DNA of 64,000 bases from JAGSOU01 sp049974865 (GCA_049974865.1 JBNGCX010000015.1:1-64000), one strand, 5' to 3'; numbered from the stretch's first letter, positions 43,507 through 52,959 are shown. The notes: generated from the letters alone by a model not told the origin. Numbers and translations: made by a program.

Positions 43507-45008
43507 GCCACCGCTCCTGCCATGGCCAGGCCGACCTTCGATTTCTCGGCCGTGGCGCCGTCGAATTCTGCGACGAGTTTGCCCTCGTACATCACGAGGA
43601 TTCGGTCGGAGAGAGCCAGGATCTCGTCCAGTTCGGACGAGACGATGAGCACCCCGTCACCCTCGTTTCGGGCATGCATGATCCGGCCGTGGATATACTC
43701 GATCGAGCCCACGTCGAGCCCCCGCGTGGGCTGCGCGGCGATCAGCATCTCGGTGTCGCGCGACAGTTCGCGCGCCACGATGACCTTTTGCTGGTTGCCG
43801 CCCGACAACTTGCCCACGGGTTTGAAGATCGACGTGGTGCGCACGTCGAAGTCCCGCGCGTTGCGCGCGGCGGCCTCGTTGACCGCCTTCCAAAGCATGT
43901 TCGGCCCGCGCGAGAAGCGGTCGTCGTAATAAGAGTCGAGCACCATGTTCTCGGCGATGGTGAAGGCGGGCACCAGGCCGGTGCGCAGCCGGTCCTCGGG
44001 GATATGGGCGAAGCCCAGCTGGTGGCGCTTGCGGGCCGAGGCATTGGTGATGTCCTGCCCCTTGAACCGCACCTCGCCGCTGGCCACGTGGCGCAGCCCG
44101 GTCAGGGCCTCGACCAGCGGCGTCTGGCCGTTGCCCTGCACGCCGGCGATGCCCACCACCTCGCCGCGGTGGACGGTCATGCTGATGTGATCGACCGCGA
44201 TGTCGTCATTGTCGCGCAGCACCACCAGGTCGCGCACCTCCAGCAGCGCCTCGCCCGGCTTGGCCGGGGGCTTGTCCACGGCGAAGCTGACGGGTCGGCC
44301 TACCATCATCTCGGCCAACTCCGCCTCGGTCATTTCCTTGGGGTCGCCGCCGCCCACGATCTCGCCCGTGCGCAACACGCTGATGCGGTCGGCGATCTCG
44401 ATGATTTCGTTTAGCTTGTGGGTGATGAAAACGACGGCCTTGCCGTCGTCGCGCAGACCGCGGACGATCTTGAAGAAATCCTCGACCTCCTGCGGGGTCA
44501 GTACGGCGGTGGGCTCGTCGAAGATCACCACCTCGGCCGAGCGGAACAACACCTTGATGATCTCGACCCGCTGCTGGATGCCCACCGGCAGGTCCTCGAT
44601 CAGCGCGTCGGGATCGACCTGCAGCCCGTAGGTGTCGTTTATCTCGCGCACCTGCTCGCGCGCCTTTTTCAGGTCGAGGTGATCGAGCAGCCCGGTGGGC
44701 TCGACCCCCAGGACCACGTTCTCGGCCACGGTGAAGACGGGGACCAGCATGAAGTGCTGATGCACCATGCCGATACCGGCGGCGATGGCGTCGCCGGGGC
44801 CGTCGAAGGTGACGGGCCTGCCGTCGATCAGGATCTCGCCTTCGCTCGGGCTGTAGAGGCCGCACAGCACGTTCATCAGCGTGGACTTGCCCGCCCCGTT
44901 CTCGCCCAGCAAGCCCAGCACCTGTCCGGCGCGGATGTCCAGGTTGACGTCGCGGTTGGCCACCAGCGATCCAAAGCGTTTGGTGATGCCGCGCAGATCG
45001 ATATCCAT
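43503..45008 (-). CDS. ABC importer ATPase with two nucleotide-binding domains
   Basis: A 501-residue fused ATPase of the sugar/nucleoside class. Domain 1 has Walker A GENGAGKST near residue 36 and Walker B VVIFDEPTAVLTPQE; domain 2 (about 255-495) has a degenerate Walker A (GVQGNGQTPL) and signature LSGGNQQKVIVAREL. In place of the usual Walker B Glu, domain 2 shows LIAAQPTRGLDVG, as is common in this class. Confidence 0.92.
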   Translation of the reverse strand: MDIDLRGITKRFGSLVANRDVNLDIRAGQVLGLLGENGAGKSTLMNVLCGLYSPSEGEILIDGRPVTFDGPGDAIAAGIGMVHQHFMLVPVFTVAENVVLGVEPTGLLDHLDLKKAREQVREINDTYGLQVDPDALIEDLPVGIQQRVEIIKVLFRSAEVVIFDEPTAVLTPQEVEDFFKIVRGLRDDGKAVVFITHKLNEIIEIADRISVLRTGEIVGGGDPKEMTEAELAEMMVGRPVSFAVDKPPAKPGEALLEVRDLVVLRDNDDIAVDHISMTVHRGEVVGIAGVQGNGQTPLVEALTGLRHVASGEVRFKGQDITNASARKRHQLGFAHIPEDRLRTGLVPAFTIAENMVLDSYYDDRFSRGPNMLWKAVNEAAARNARDFDVRTTSIFKPVGKLSGGNQQKVIVARELSRDTEMLIAAQPTRGLDVGSIEYIHGRIMHARNEGDGVLIVSSELDEILALSDRILVMYEGKLVAEFDGATAEKSKVGLAMAGAVA

Positions 45009-45030
45009 GCCTGCCCCTTCCCCCGATAGT

Positions 45031-45064
45031 AAAGGGCCGCCGCCCGCCGGGCAGGCGGCGGCCC
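45031..45064 (-). terminator. intercistronic stem-loop between binding protein and ATPase genes
   Basis: Perfect 11-bp stem GGGCCGCCGCC (45034-45044) / GGCGGCGGCCC (45054-45064), 9-nt loop, followed on the minus strand by TTTACT. Its place between the binding-protein gene and the membrane/ATPase genes suits partial termination or mRNA 3' protection. Confidence 0.6.
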
Positions 45065-45078
45065 CGCCGGCGACCGGA

Positions 45079-46095
45079 TCAGCCGCCGACCTTGATCGAC
45101 CCGTCGATGATGCCGGCGCGGATTTCTTCGACCTCGGCTTTCAGCTCGTCCGGCACCAGGTCTTCCATGTCGTGGTAGGGGGCGAGGCCCACGCCGCCGT
45201 TCTCCAGCGTGCCCACCAGATCGCCGCCTTCGAACTGGCCGTTCATGGTGCGCTCGATCACGTCATACACGGTGTTGTCCATCCGCTTGGTGATCGAGGT
45301 CAGATAGACATGGCCCTTTTCGGGGTCGGTCTCGTAGAGGTCGGCATCGACGCCGATGATCTTCATCTGGTCGGTCCCCAGCTCATCGGCCAGCGCGGCC
45401 GAGCCGAGCCCCACGGGGCCGGCCACGGGCAGCACGATGTCGGCGCCCTCGTCATAGAGGTTCTGGGCGAAGGCGCGGCCGTCGTCGAGCGACTCGAAGT
45501 TGTTGGTGAAAAGCCCCTCGCGGCTCTCGGGGTTCCAGCCCAGCACGGTCACGTCGGTATCGTGCTTTTCGTTGTAATACATCGCGCCGTGGTAGAAGCC
45601 GTCCATGAAGATCGTCACCGGCGGGATGTTGATGCCGCCGAAGGTGCCCAGGATCCCGGTCTTGGTCATGCCCGCCGCCAGGTAGCCGGCCAGGAAGGCG
45701 GCCTCGTCGGTGGCGTAGACCTGGCCCAGCACGTTGGGGATGACCGGGTCATAGGAATAGTCGACGATCGAGAATTTCTGGTCCGGGTTGGCCTTGGCCG
45801 CCGCGGCGGTCGCGTCGCCCAGCAGGAAGCCCACGGTAATGATGACATCGCACTGGCCGCCCAGCAGCGAGTTGATGTTGGCCTCGTAATCGGTCTCGGC
45901 CTGGGATTCCAGGTAACGGCCATCGACGCCCAGCTCTTCCTGCGCGTTCAGCACGCCCTGCCACGCGGTCTGGTTGAAGCTGTTGTCGTCGATCCCGCCG
46001 GTGTCGGTGACCTGACAGGCGGTGAAATCGGCCGCCATTGCACCGGTCGCCAGGAATGTCCCCGCGACCGCGGCGCGCAATGTCATCTTAAGCAT
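45079..46095 (-). CDS. BMP family substrate-binding protein
   Basis: A 338-residue periplasmic protein: signal peptide (AAVAGTFLATGAMA), then the BMP/PnrA-like fold starting ACQVTDTGGIDDNSFNQTAWQG and including the FLAGYLAAGMTKTG segment. No lipobox Cys, so it is free in the periplasm. It supplies ligand, probably a nucleoside, to the importer encoded downstream. AAGGAGA site before the ATG. Confidence 0.92.
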   Translation of the reverse strand: MLKMTLRAAVAGTFLATGAMAADFTACQVTDTGGIDDNSFNQTAWQGVLNAQEELGVDGRYLESQAETDYEANINSLLGGQCDVIITVGFLLGDATAAAAKANPDQKFSIVDYSYDPVIPNVLGQVYATDEAAFLAGYLAAGMTKTGILGTFGGINIPPVTIFMDGFYHGAMYYNEKHDTDVTVLGWNPESREGLFTNNFESLDDGRAFAQNLYDEGADIVLPVAGPVGLGSAALADELGTDQMKIIGVDADLYETDPEKGHVYLTSITKRMDNTVYDVIERTMNGQFEGGDLVGTLENGGVGLAPYHDMEDLVPDELKAEVEEIRAGIIDGSIKVGG

Positions 46096-46364
46096 TTCGA
46101 TCTCCTTGTTGGACTTAATGCAATCATGTGGCCGGGCGCACCGGCAATGCCGCCGAGCCCGCCGGCGCGGCCCATCGCAAACCACGGATCCGTTGCCGGA
46201 AAGACGGATGTTGCAGCATGGGAGAAATGCGCCAATCCCTTGTTGAATATTGACCGGACACTCAAAAAAACAGTGCCCACGGCGATTTGCCAAGTCAAGA
46301 ACGGATCAACGCGCGCAGAGGGGGGACGTCGCGTAGCCTTCGGGGAGCGCAGGCGCAGGCGGGT

Positions 46365-47120
46365 TCAGCGCGGGCCGGCCCCGGGCTCCTGCCGGCGCAG
46401 AAGGATGCGGCAGCCGCGGTCGACGGCCGCGTGCAGCGTCAGGGTGAATGCGGCCAGGACCAGCAGCGCGGCGAACATCAGGTCGATCTTGGCTCGCCCG
46501 TTGGCCAGCAGCATCAGGTAGCCCAGCCCGCGCGAGGCGCCCACCCATTCGCCGATGATCGCGCCGATCGGGGCATAGACTGCGGCCAGCCGCAGGCCCG
46601 AGGCAAAGCCGGGCAGTGCGGCGGGGATGCGGATGTGCCAAAGCGCCCGCGCCGATGGCGCCCCCATGACGCGCGCCAGGCCCAGCCACTCGCCGGGCGT
46701 GCGCATCAATGCGTCGAAGAAGGCCGAGGTCACGGGAAAATAGATGATCAGCAGGGCCATGGCGATCTTCGACCACAGCCCGTAGCCCAGCCACAACGTC
46801 AGGATCGGCGCCAGCGCGAAGACCGGGATGGCCTGGCTGAACACCAGCGCGGGCCGCAGCAGCGCCCGGACCATTGGCGAGGCGGCCATGAGAATGGCCG
46901 AAACCCCGCCCAGCACGGCCCCGATGGCCAGTCCGATCAGCACCTCGCTTGCGGTGACCAGCGCATGTTCGGCGATCAGCGCGCGGCCGGTCCACAGCGT
47001 GCCGAACACCCGGGCGGGTCCTGGCAGGATATAGGGTGGCAGCGCGGCCAGCGTCACGATGGCCTGCCATGCCAGCACGCCGAGGGCGGCGATGGCGGCG
47101 GTTTTCGCCGCCCGCCTCAT
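46365..47120 (-). CDS. thiX: pyrimidine (HMP-type) ABC transporter permease
   Basis: A 251-residue permease of the SsuC/TauC class with six helices and the EAA loop RVMGAPSARALWHIRIPAALPG-like segment near residue 155. It closes the thiamine operon; its ATG overlaps the ATPase stop as TGATG. With ThiY and ThiZ it should import HMP-type thiamine precursors. Symbol follows the ThiXYZ naming and rests on context. Confidence 0.85.
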   Translation of the reverse strand: MRRAAKTAAIAALGVLAWQAIVTLAALPPYILPGPARVFGTLWTGRALIAEHALVTASEVLIGLAIGAVLGGVSAILMAASPMVRALLRPALVFSQAIPVFALAPILTLWLGYGLWSKIAMALLIIYFPVTSAFFDALMRTPGEWLGLARVMGAPSARALWHIRIPAALPGFASGLRLAAVYAPIGAIIGEWVGASRGLGYLMLLANGRAKIDLMFAALLVLAAFTLTLHAAVDRGCRILLRRQEPGAGPR

Positions 47121-47842
47121 CACGTCTCCATCAGGCGGCGGTGCAGCCGTCCCTGGAGCTCCAGCGTCTCCGGTGCGTCGATCGGGCGGGGCGGGGCGGT
47201 CGCGGGCGGGGGGATCGTGGCGAGGCCGGTCTCGGCCAGGACCAGGATGCTCTGTCCCAGCCGCGCGGCCTCGGCGGGGTCGTGGGTGACATGCAGGACG
47301 GTGCGGCCCTTCAGGAGTTCCGCCGACAGGTCCTGCATTTGGGCACGGGTGCGGGCATCAAGCGCCGAGAAGGGTTCGTCCAGCAAGACCACCGGCCGCT
47401 CCTCCATCAGGGTCCGGGCCAGGGCCACGCGCTGCCGCTGCCCGCCGGACAGCGCGGCCGGCCGTTTTGCCGCGTGGCCGTCGAGCCCGACCCGCGCCAG
47501 CACCACCTGCGCCTTTTTCCGGTCGGGGCGCCCACCGCGGAGCCGCGCGCCGAGGGTGACGTTCGCCAGCACGCTCAGCCAGGGCATCAGCAGGTCCTCC
47601 TGCGCCATCAGCGCCACCCGGCCCTCGAGTGAGGCACCGTCGGAGGCTGCCGCCGTACCCTCCAGCGCCGCGCCATCGGCGAGCCCAGCGAAGAGACGCA
47701 GGATGGTGGACTTGCCCGCGCCCGAGGGGCCGAGCAGGCAGGTCCATTGCCCGGCCGGGGCATCCAGCGACAGCGGTCCGAAGACGGCCGTGCCGCCGAT
47801 CCGGGCCGTGCCCGACAGGTGTAACCCCGGCGCGGCGCTCAT
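47120..47842 (-). CDS. thiZ: pyrimidine (HMP-type) ABC transporter ATPase
   Basis: A 240-residue ATPase: Walker A GPSGAGKST near residue 41, Q-loop MAQEDLLMPW, signature LSGGQRQRVALAR near 132, Walker B VVLLDEPFSALDA and switch His VTHDPAEAA. Start overlaps tenA by ATGA. Assigned to the ThiXYZ importer by position. Confidence 0.86.
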   Translation of the reverse strand: MSAAPGLHLSGTARIGGTAVFGPLSLDAPAGQWTCLLGPSGAGKSTILRLFAGLADGAALEGTAAASDGASLEGRVALMAQEDLLMPWLSVLANVTLGARLRGGRPDRKKAQVVLARVGLDGHAAKRPAALSGGQRQRVALARTLMEERPVVLLDEPFSALDARTRAQMQDLSAELLKGRTVLHVTHDPAEAARLGQSILVLAETGLATIPPPATAPPRPIDAPETLELQGRLHRRLMET

Positions 47843-48513
47843 CCGCGCAGGCCCATGTCCCAGAAGCCGATCTCCAGCCGCGTCGCGGTGGCGAAGCGGT
47901 GGCACAGCCGCGCCCAGCGCGGGCTGCACTCGGGATTGTCGCCCAGTCGGCGGGCCAGCGCCGCGTCGATGAGCGCGCCCACCTCGCGGCAGGTCTGCTG
48001 GTATTCCTCGGCGCCATAGGTGGCGATCCAGTCCGCATAGGGCGTCTTCCCGGCTTCCTGCGCCAGCCGGGCGCCGATCTCGCCATAACCGAGCACGCAA
48101 GGGGCGAGCGCCGCCATCAGATCCAGGAAATCGCCCGAATGCCCGGCATCGAGCACGTAGCGGGTATAGGCGAGGTTCTCCGGCGCCTCTTCGGCCGCGA
48201 ACAACTCCTCTTCGCTGATGCCCTCGGCCGCGCAGACCTCGATATGCAGCTTCATCTCGCCGTCGATCAGCGCGCTCACCGTGGCCGCGCAGGCGCGCAT
48301 CTCGTCCAGCGTCTCGGCCTTGGTCACGGCCAGCGCCCAGGCCCGGGAGAAATGGATCAGGAAGACGTAGTCCTGCACCAGGTAGCGCAGGAAGGCCGTG
48401 CGCGGCAGGCTGCCGTCGCGCAGCCCCTCGACGAAGGCATGGCGGGTGTAGCCCCGCCATGCCTCCCCCGCCGCCGCCCGCCACAGCGGGAAGGTCTGGC
48501 CGTAGCCGCTCAT
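47839..48513 (-). CDS. tenA: TenA thiaminase II / aminopyrimidine aminohydrolase
   Basis: A 224-residue helical enzyme that hydrolyses aminopyrimidine breakdown products of thiamine to HMP. Catalytic Cys139 is in the APCVLGYGEIG segment; the C-terminal RLEIGFWDMG holds the conserved Glu. It sits between the importer genes, fitting salvage of degraded thiamine. ATGA overlaps on both sides. Confidence 0.92.
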   Translation of the reverse strand: MSGYGQTFPLWRAAAGEAWRGYTRHAFVEGLRDGSLPRTAFLRYLVQDYVFLIHFSRAWALAVTKAETLDEMRACAATVSALIDGEMKLHIEVCAAEGISEEELFAAEEAPENLAYTRYVLDAGHSGDFLDLMAALAPCVLGYGEIGARLAQEAGKTPYADWIATYGAEEYQQTCREVGALIDAALARRLGDNPECSPRWARLCHRFATATRLEIGFWDMGLRG

Positions 48514-49445
48514 TGCGCGTCCAGCTCCACGGCGATCTGCGCCACGGGCTTGGCCGCGTCGATCAGGCCCGACTCCACGAGGAAGCTCTCGAACCGGGCA
48601 TAGCGTCCCTCGTCCAGCGCCGCCGGGCGCAGCGCGAAACGGGGCAGGGTGTCGGCCCAGGCCTTCTGGTTCAGCTCGTCCTGAAGTTCCGCCGAGGTGC
48701 CGGAGAATATTTCCCAGCTTTCCTGCGGGTGGTTGACGATGAACTGCGTGGCCTTCTCGGTCGCGGCGAGGAAGCGGCGGATCATGTCTGCATCCATGGT
48801 CTCGGGATTGGTGACATAGATCAGCTCGTCATAGGCGGGCACGCCGTGTTCCTCGGGGTAGAAGCAGCGCCCCTCGACGCCCTCGATCTCCATCTGGTTC
48901 AGCTCGAAATTGCGGAAGGCGCCGATCACCGCATCGGCCTGGCCGGACATCAGCGAGGGCGAGAGCGACCAGTTGATGTTCACCAGTTCCACGTCCTCCG
49001 CCGAAAGGCCGCTCTGGCCGAGCATCGCGCCCAGAAGCGCGTCCTCGAAGCCTGCGACCGAGAACCCCACCTTGCGCCCCTTCAGGTCGGCGAGGTTTTT
49101 CACCGGGCCGTCGGCGCGCACCAGCAGGCAATTGAGCGGCGTTGCCACCAAGGTGCCCACGCGGGTCAGCGGCATGCCCTCGGCCACCTGCAGATGCAGC
49201 TGCGGCTGGTAGGAGATCGCCAGGTCGGCGCGCCCGGCGGCGGCCATTTTGGGCGGATCGGCGGGGTCGGCGGGGGCGATGACCTCGACCTCCAGACCTG
49301 CGTCCGCGAAATACCCCTTTTCCTGCGCCACGATGATGGGGCCGTGGTCGGGGTTCACGAACCAGTCCAGCATCAGGGTCATCTTGTCCTGCGCCAGCGC
49401 GGGCGTTGCGACCAAAAGGGCGGCCGCGAGGGTCATCAGTTTCAT
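48510..49445 (-). CDS. thiY: pyrimidine precursor substrate-binding protein
   Basis: A 311-residue periplasmic protein of the NMT1/THI5-like family: signal peptide (LAAALLVATPALAQ), then LMLDWFVNPDHGPIIVAQEKG, the pyrimidine-binding opening typical of ThiY, and DLAISYQPQLHLQ. Ligand probably HMP or formylaminopyrimidine. Overlaps thiF and tenA by 4 nt each. Confidence 0.9.
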   Translation of the reverse strand: MKLMTLAAALLVATPALAQDKMTLMLDWFVNPDHGPIIVAQEKGYFADAGLEVEVIAPADPADPPKMAAAGRADLAISYQPQLHLQVAEGMPLTRVGTLVATPLNCLLVRADGPVKNLADLKGRKVGFSVAGFEDALLGAMLGQSGLSAEDVELVNINWSLSPSLMSGQADAVIGAFRNFELNQMEIEGVEGRCFYPEEHGVPAYDELIYVTNPETMDADMIRRFLAATEKATQFIVNHPQESWEIFSGTSAELQDELNQKAWADTLPRFALRPAALDEGRYARFESFLVESGLIDAAKPVAQIAVELDAQ

Positions 49446-50428
49446 GTGTCCTCTCCTTGGGTGTCGCCGAGGGCGACCAGTGAAATCTCTCCGTCCCAGG
49501 CCGCGGCCAGCCGTTCGGCCGCCTGCCAGGCGCGCAGGCCGGAGCGGCAGCACAGGATGGCCCGCTGCCCGGGCTCCGGGACGGGCCCGCCCGGGCCAAA
49601 GGCCGAGACAGGCAGGCGGCGGGCGTTCGCGCCGAGCGGCGGCCCTTCCTCGCCCTCCTCCCGCAGATCGGCCACGAAATCGCAGTCGCGGATTTCCGCG
49701 CGGGCCAGGAAGCGGGGCTGCCGCGCCGGTTCGGGCGCGGCGTCGAAGCGGAAGCCGCCGAAGCGGAAGCCGCGCGCGTCGAAGGTGACGAGCCGGCCCA
49801 GCGGCGAGGGGGCCATGTCCGCCAGCACCGCCACCGCCATCTGGGCCTGCAGCGCGCCGATCACGCCCACCACGGGGCCAAGCACGCCATCCTCGGCGCA
49901 GGTGCCGGCGCGGGCGGGTAGATCGGGAAACACCGCGCGCAGGCTGGGCGCGGTGCCGCAGAAACCGCCGGCATAACCCTCCATGCCCGTCACCGAGGCG
50001 CTGATCAGGGGCAGGCCGGTGGCGCGGCAGCTGTCCGACAGGATGTAGCTGGCGGCGAAGGTGTCGGCGCAGTCGAGCACAAGATCGATGCCGGCGCAGA
50101 GAGGCCCGGCGGTCTCGGGGCCGAGCGCGCCGCGCACCGGCTCCACCCGGCATTCCGGGTTCAGAGCGGCGGCATGGGTCGCCGCGACAACGGCCTTTGG
50201 TTGGCCCAGATCATTTTCCCGGAACAGGGTCTGGCGGTGCAGGTTGGTTCGCTCCACCCGGTCGGGATCGACCACCCGCAGCGTGCCGATGCCGGCGCCG
50301 GCGAGGAATTGCAGCACCGGCGCGGCCAGCCCGCCGGCCCCCACCACCAGCACCCGCGCGGCCCGCAGCTTGGCCTGGCCTTCGGGCCCCAGCTCGGGCA
50401 CCGCGACTTGGCGGGCATAGCGGCTCAT
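49442..50428 (-). CDS. thiF: ThiF-type ThiS adenylyltransferase fused to rhodanese domain
   Basis: A 328-residue two-domain protein. The E1-like part (about 1-240) has the ATP site VVGAGGLAAP, ERTNLHRQ and LDCADTFAASY, plus a Cys before EDGVLGPVVGV. The last 80 residues form a rhodanese-like domain with the active loop CRSGLRA. It would adenylate ThiS and possibly hand over sulfur itself. The zinc-binding CxxC pairs common in ThiF/MoeB are not seen. Confidence 0.88.
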   Translation of the reverse strand: MSRYARQVAVPELGPEGQAKLRAARVLVVGAGGLAAPVLQFLAGAGIGTLRVVDPDRVERTNLHRQTLFRENDLGQPKAVVAATHAAALNPECRVEPVRGALGPETAGPLCAGIDLVLDCADTFAASYILSDSCRATGLPLISASVTGMEGYAGGFCGTAPSLRAVFPDLPARAGTCAEDGVLGPVVGVIGALQAQMAVAVLADMAPSPLGRLVTFDARGFRFGGFRFDAAPEPARQPRFLARAEIRDCDFVADLREEGEEGPPLGANARRLPVSAFGPGGPVPEPGQRAILCCRSGLRAWQAAERLAAAWDGEISLVALGDTQGEDT

Positions 50429-51021
50429 CGCGTGGCCTCCAGCCATTGCCGGACGCGCGTCTCGGGGTCGTCCTTCAGCGTGATGTCGGTGACGGCGGAG
50501 ATGATGTCTGCCCCCGCCGCCAAGGCCCCTGCGGCGCGTTCCACGCTCATGCCGCCGATGGCGACGAGGGGGATGCCGCCGACTAGGCGCTTCCATTCGG
50601 TGACGCGCTCCAGCCCCTGCCGGTGCCATTTCATCTTTTTCAGGATTGTCGGATAGACCGGCCCCAGCGCCACGTAACCGGGTCTCAGCGACAACGCCCG
50701 CTCCAGCTCGGCATGGTCATGGGTACTGACCCCCAGCTTCAGCCCGGCGCGGCGGATGGCGGGCAAGTCGGCCTCTTCCAGATCCTCCTGGCCCAGATGC
50801 ACCCAGTCGCAGCCCGCGCCGATCGCAAGGCGCCAGTGGTCGTTGACGACCAGAACGGCGCCGTCACGGCGGCAGAGCGCCTGTGCCTGCGCGATGGCCG
50901 TGCGCAACGCGGGTTCCGGCATGTCCTTGATGCGCAATTGCACCAACTTTACGCCCAGCGGCAGGGTGCGCTCCAGCCAGTCCACGCTGTCGAAGATGGG
51001 GTAGAAGCGGTCGAGGCTCAT
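50425..51021 (-). CDS. thiE: thiamine-phosphate synthase
   Basis: A 198-residue TIM-barrel enzyme joining HMP-PP with the thiazole phosphate. Motifs: LVQLRIKD near residue 27, VVNDHWRLA near 59, WVHLGQEDL near 73, YVALGPVYPT near 120 and AIGGMS near 157. Slightly short but complete. Overlaps thiG and thiF by ATGA. Confidence 0.93.
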   Translation of the reverse strand: MSLDRFYPIFDSVDWLERTLPLGVKLVQLRIKDMPEPALRTAIAQAQALCRRDGAVLVVNDHWRLAIGAGCDWVHLGQEDLEEADLPAIRRAGLKLGVSTHDHAELERALSLRPGYVALGPVYPTILKKMKWHRQGLERVTEWKRLVGGIPLVAIGGMSVERAAGALAAGADIISAVTDITLKDDPETRVRQWLEATR

Positions 51022-51791
51022 TCCAGGAACGCCTTTCCCAGCACGGGGGTCGAGGGGGCGGCCATGTCGCGCGGCTCCATCGGGTCGGCCGCCCGGGCCA
51101 GGCACCCGGCCTCCACCGCGCGGGCAAAGCCCTCGGCCATCGCCGCCGGGTCGCCCGCCTTGGCCACGGCGGTGTTCAGCAGCACCGCGTCGAAGCCCAT
51201 CTCCATGGCCTGCGCGGCTTGGCTGGGCAGGCCCAGCCCGGCATCCACCACCATCGGCACATCGGGGAACTGCGCCCGCAGCGTCCGCAACCCGTAGACA
51301 TTGGTCAGCCCCAACCCGGTGCCGATGGGCGCGCCCCAGGGCATCAGCACCTCGCAGCCTGCCTCCAGCAGGCGCTCGGCCAGAACCACGTCCTCGGTGG
51401 TGTAGGGGAAGACCTGGAAGCCCTCGGTCGTCAGGATGCGCGCCGCCTCGACCAGCCCGAACGGATCGGGCTGGAGCGTGTCGGCGTGGCCGATCACCTC
51501 CAGCTTGATCCAGTCGGTGTCGAACAGCTCGCGCGCCATCTGCGCCGTGGTCACCGCCTCGCGCACCGAGTGGCAGCCAGCGGTGTTGGGCAGCACGCGC
51601 ACGCCCAGATCCCGCACCAGCGCCCAGAAATCCGCGCCCGCGCGTTCGCCGCCGGCCTCGCGGCGGACGGAGACAGTGGCGACGCCTGCGCCGGAGCGGC
51701 GGAAGGCCTCGGCCAACACGGCCGGAGAGGGGTATTGCGCCGTGCCCAGCATCAGGGGCGAGGCGACCTCGGTTCCGTAGAAACGCGGCAT
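51018..51791 (-). CDS. thiG: thiazole synthase
   Basis: A 257-residue TIM-barrel enzyme that builds the thiazole ring from DXP (made by Dxs, same window), the glycine imine and ThiS thiocarboxylate. Schiff-base Lys96 lies in DWIKLEVIG; also LPNTAGCHSVREAV and PWGAPIGTGLGL. Follows thiS by 3 nt. Confidence 0.95.
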   Translation of the reverse strand: MPRFYGTEVASPLMLGTAQYPSPAVLAEAFRRSGAGVATVSVRREAGGERAGADFWALVRDLGVRVLPNTAGCHSVREAVTTAQMARELFDTDWIKLEVIGHADTLQPDPFGLVEAARILTTEGFQVFPYTTEDVVLAERLLEAGCEVLMPWGAPIGTGLGLTNVYGLRTLRAQFPDVPMVVDAGLGLPSQAAQAMEMGFDAVLLNTAVAKAGDPAAMAEGFARAVEAGCLARAADPMEPRDMAAPSTPVLGKAFLE

Positions 51792-51794
51792 CGC

Positions 51795-51992
51795 TCAGCC
51801 CCCCTGACGCGGCGCGACGATCTCCAGCCGGTCGCCGGGGGAAAGCGTCAGGTGCGCCCGCGCCGCCGCCGGCACGAAGGATTCATTGACGGCGGTGGCC
51901 ACCTTCGCCCCGCCATAGCCGAGCTCGTCGAGGGCCCCCGCCAGCGTCGTGGCGGCGACCTCGGTCGCCGCGCCGTTAACCGTGATCTTCAT
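51795..51992 (-). CDS. thiS: sulfur carrier protein ThiS
   Basis: A 65-residue ubiquitin-like protein ending in the Gly-Gly tail (RQGG) that is adenylated by ThiF and thiocarboxylated. Starts within thiO (17-nt overlap). Confidence 0.94.
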   Translation of the reverse strand: MKITVNGAATEVAATTLAGALDELGYGGAKVATAVNESFVPAAARAHLTLSPGDRLEIVAPRQGG

Positions 51993-52959
51993 CCATCACC
52001 TCCGGGGTTTTTCCGTCGCAGACCAGATCGGCCACCATCCGCGCCAGCGCGGGCGCCAGAAGAAAACCGTGGCGGAACAGGCCATTCACGTGGATCGTGT
52101 CGCCCCGCCTGCGGATGCGGGGCATGTTGTCGGGGAAGGCGGGGCGGGCATCGGTGCCGATCTCGACCAGCTCGGCCTCGCCGAAGGCGGGGTGGAGAGC
52201 ATAGGCCGCCGAAAGCAGTTCAAGCACCGAGCGGACGGTGGGGCGCCCCCGCTCGCCGCTTTCGATCATCGTGGCGCCCAGCATGAACACCCCGTCGCCG
52301 CGCGGCACGATGTACAGCGGATAGCGCGGGTGCAGCAGCCGCACCGGGCGCGACAGCGAGACATCCGGGGCGCGCAGCACCACCATCTCGCCCTTGACAC
52401 CGCGCAGGTCGGGCAGCGCATCCCGCGCCTCCAGCCCCCGGCAGTCGAAGGTCAGGCCCTGTGCCTTGCCCTCGCCGGTGGTGAAGGCTACGCCCATCTC
52501 CTCCAACCGCCGGCGCAGATGGGCAAGGGCCGCGCGCGGGGCGAGATGCGCCTCGCCGGGGAAATGCAGCGCCTCGGGAAAACGCCCGCCGAGTTGCGGC
52601 TCCAGCGCGGCCAGCGCGTCGCGGCCCAGCCTTTGGTGGCCCCCGGTGCGGCGGGCGAAGCGGTCGATCTCGCGCCGGTCGCGCTGCAGCGCCACCACCA
52701 GCGAACCGTTGCGGATGACCTCCACGCCCTGGCGCCGCCACCAATCGGCGGCCTCCTGCCCCAGCCGGACCACCGGCTCTTCGGCGGTTTCGCCTTCGCA
52801 GAAGGGGGCGAGCATCCCGCCCGCCCACCAGGAACAGGCATGCGGGCCGGGTTGGGTTTCGCGGTCGATCACCGTCACGTCCAGCCCGCGCCCGGCCAGT
52901 TCCGTGGCCACGCACAGCCCGGCGACCCCCGCGCCCATCACGGTCGCGCGGCCGGTCAT
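51976..52959 (-). CDS. thiO: glycine oxidase (thiamine pathway FAD enzyme)
   Basis: A 327-residue FAD-dependent amine oxidase of the DAO family: dinucleotide motif VMGAGVAGLCVATELA near residue 7 and a C-terminal HVNGLFRHGFLLAPALA segment. It makes the imine of glycine for ThiG, an oxygen-using alternative to ThiH. Overlaps thiD by ATGA. Confidence 0.92.
   Translation of the reverse strand: MTGRATVMGAGVAGLCVATELAGRGLDVTVIDRETQPGPHACSWWAGGMLAPFCEGETAEEPVVRLGQEAADWWRRQGVEVIRNGSLVVALQRDRREIDRFARRTGGHQRLGRDALAALEPQLGGRFPEALHFPGEAHLAPRAALAHLRRRLEEMGVAFTTGEGKAQGLTFDCRGLEARDALPDLRGVKGEMVVLRAPDVSLSRPVRLLHPRYPLYIVPRGDGVFMLGATMIESGERGRPTVRSVLELLSAAYALHPAFGEAELVEIGTDARPAFPDNMPRIRRRGDTIHVNGLFRHGFLLAPALARMVADLVCDGKTPEVMDEDHG

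Noticed and set aside
46287..47972. 561-codon plus-strand frame opposite thiX, thiZ and part of tenA
   Set aside because: Antisense shadow; low-complexity composition and no ribosome site.
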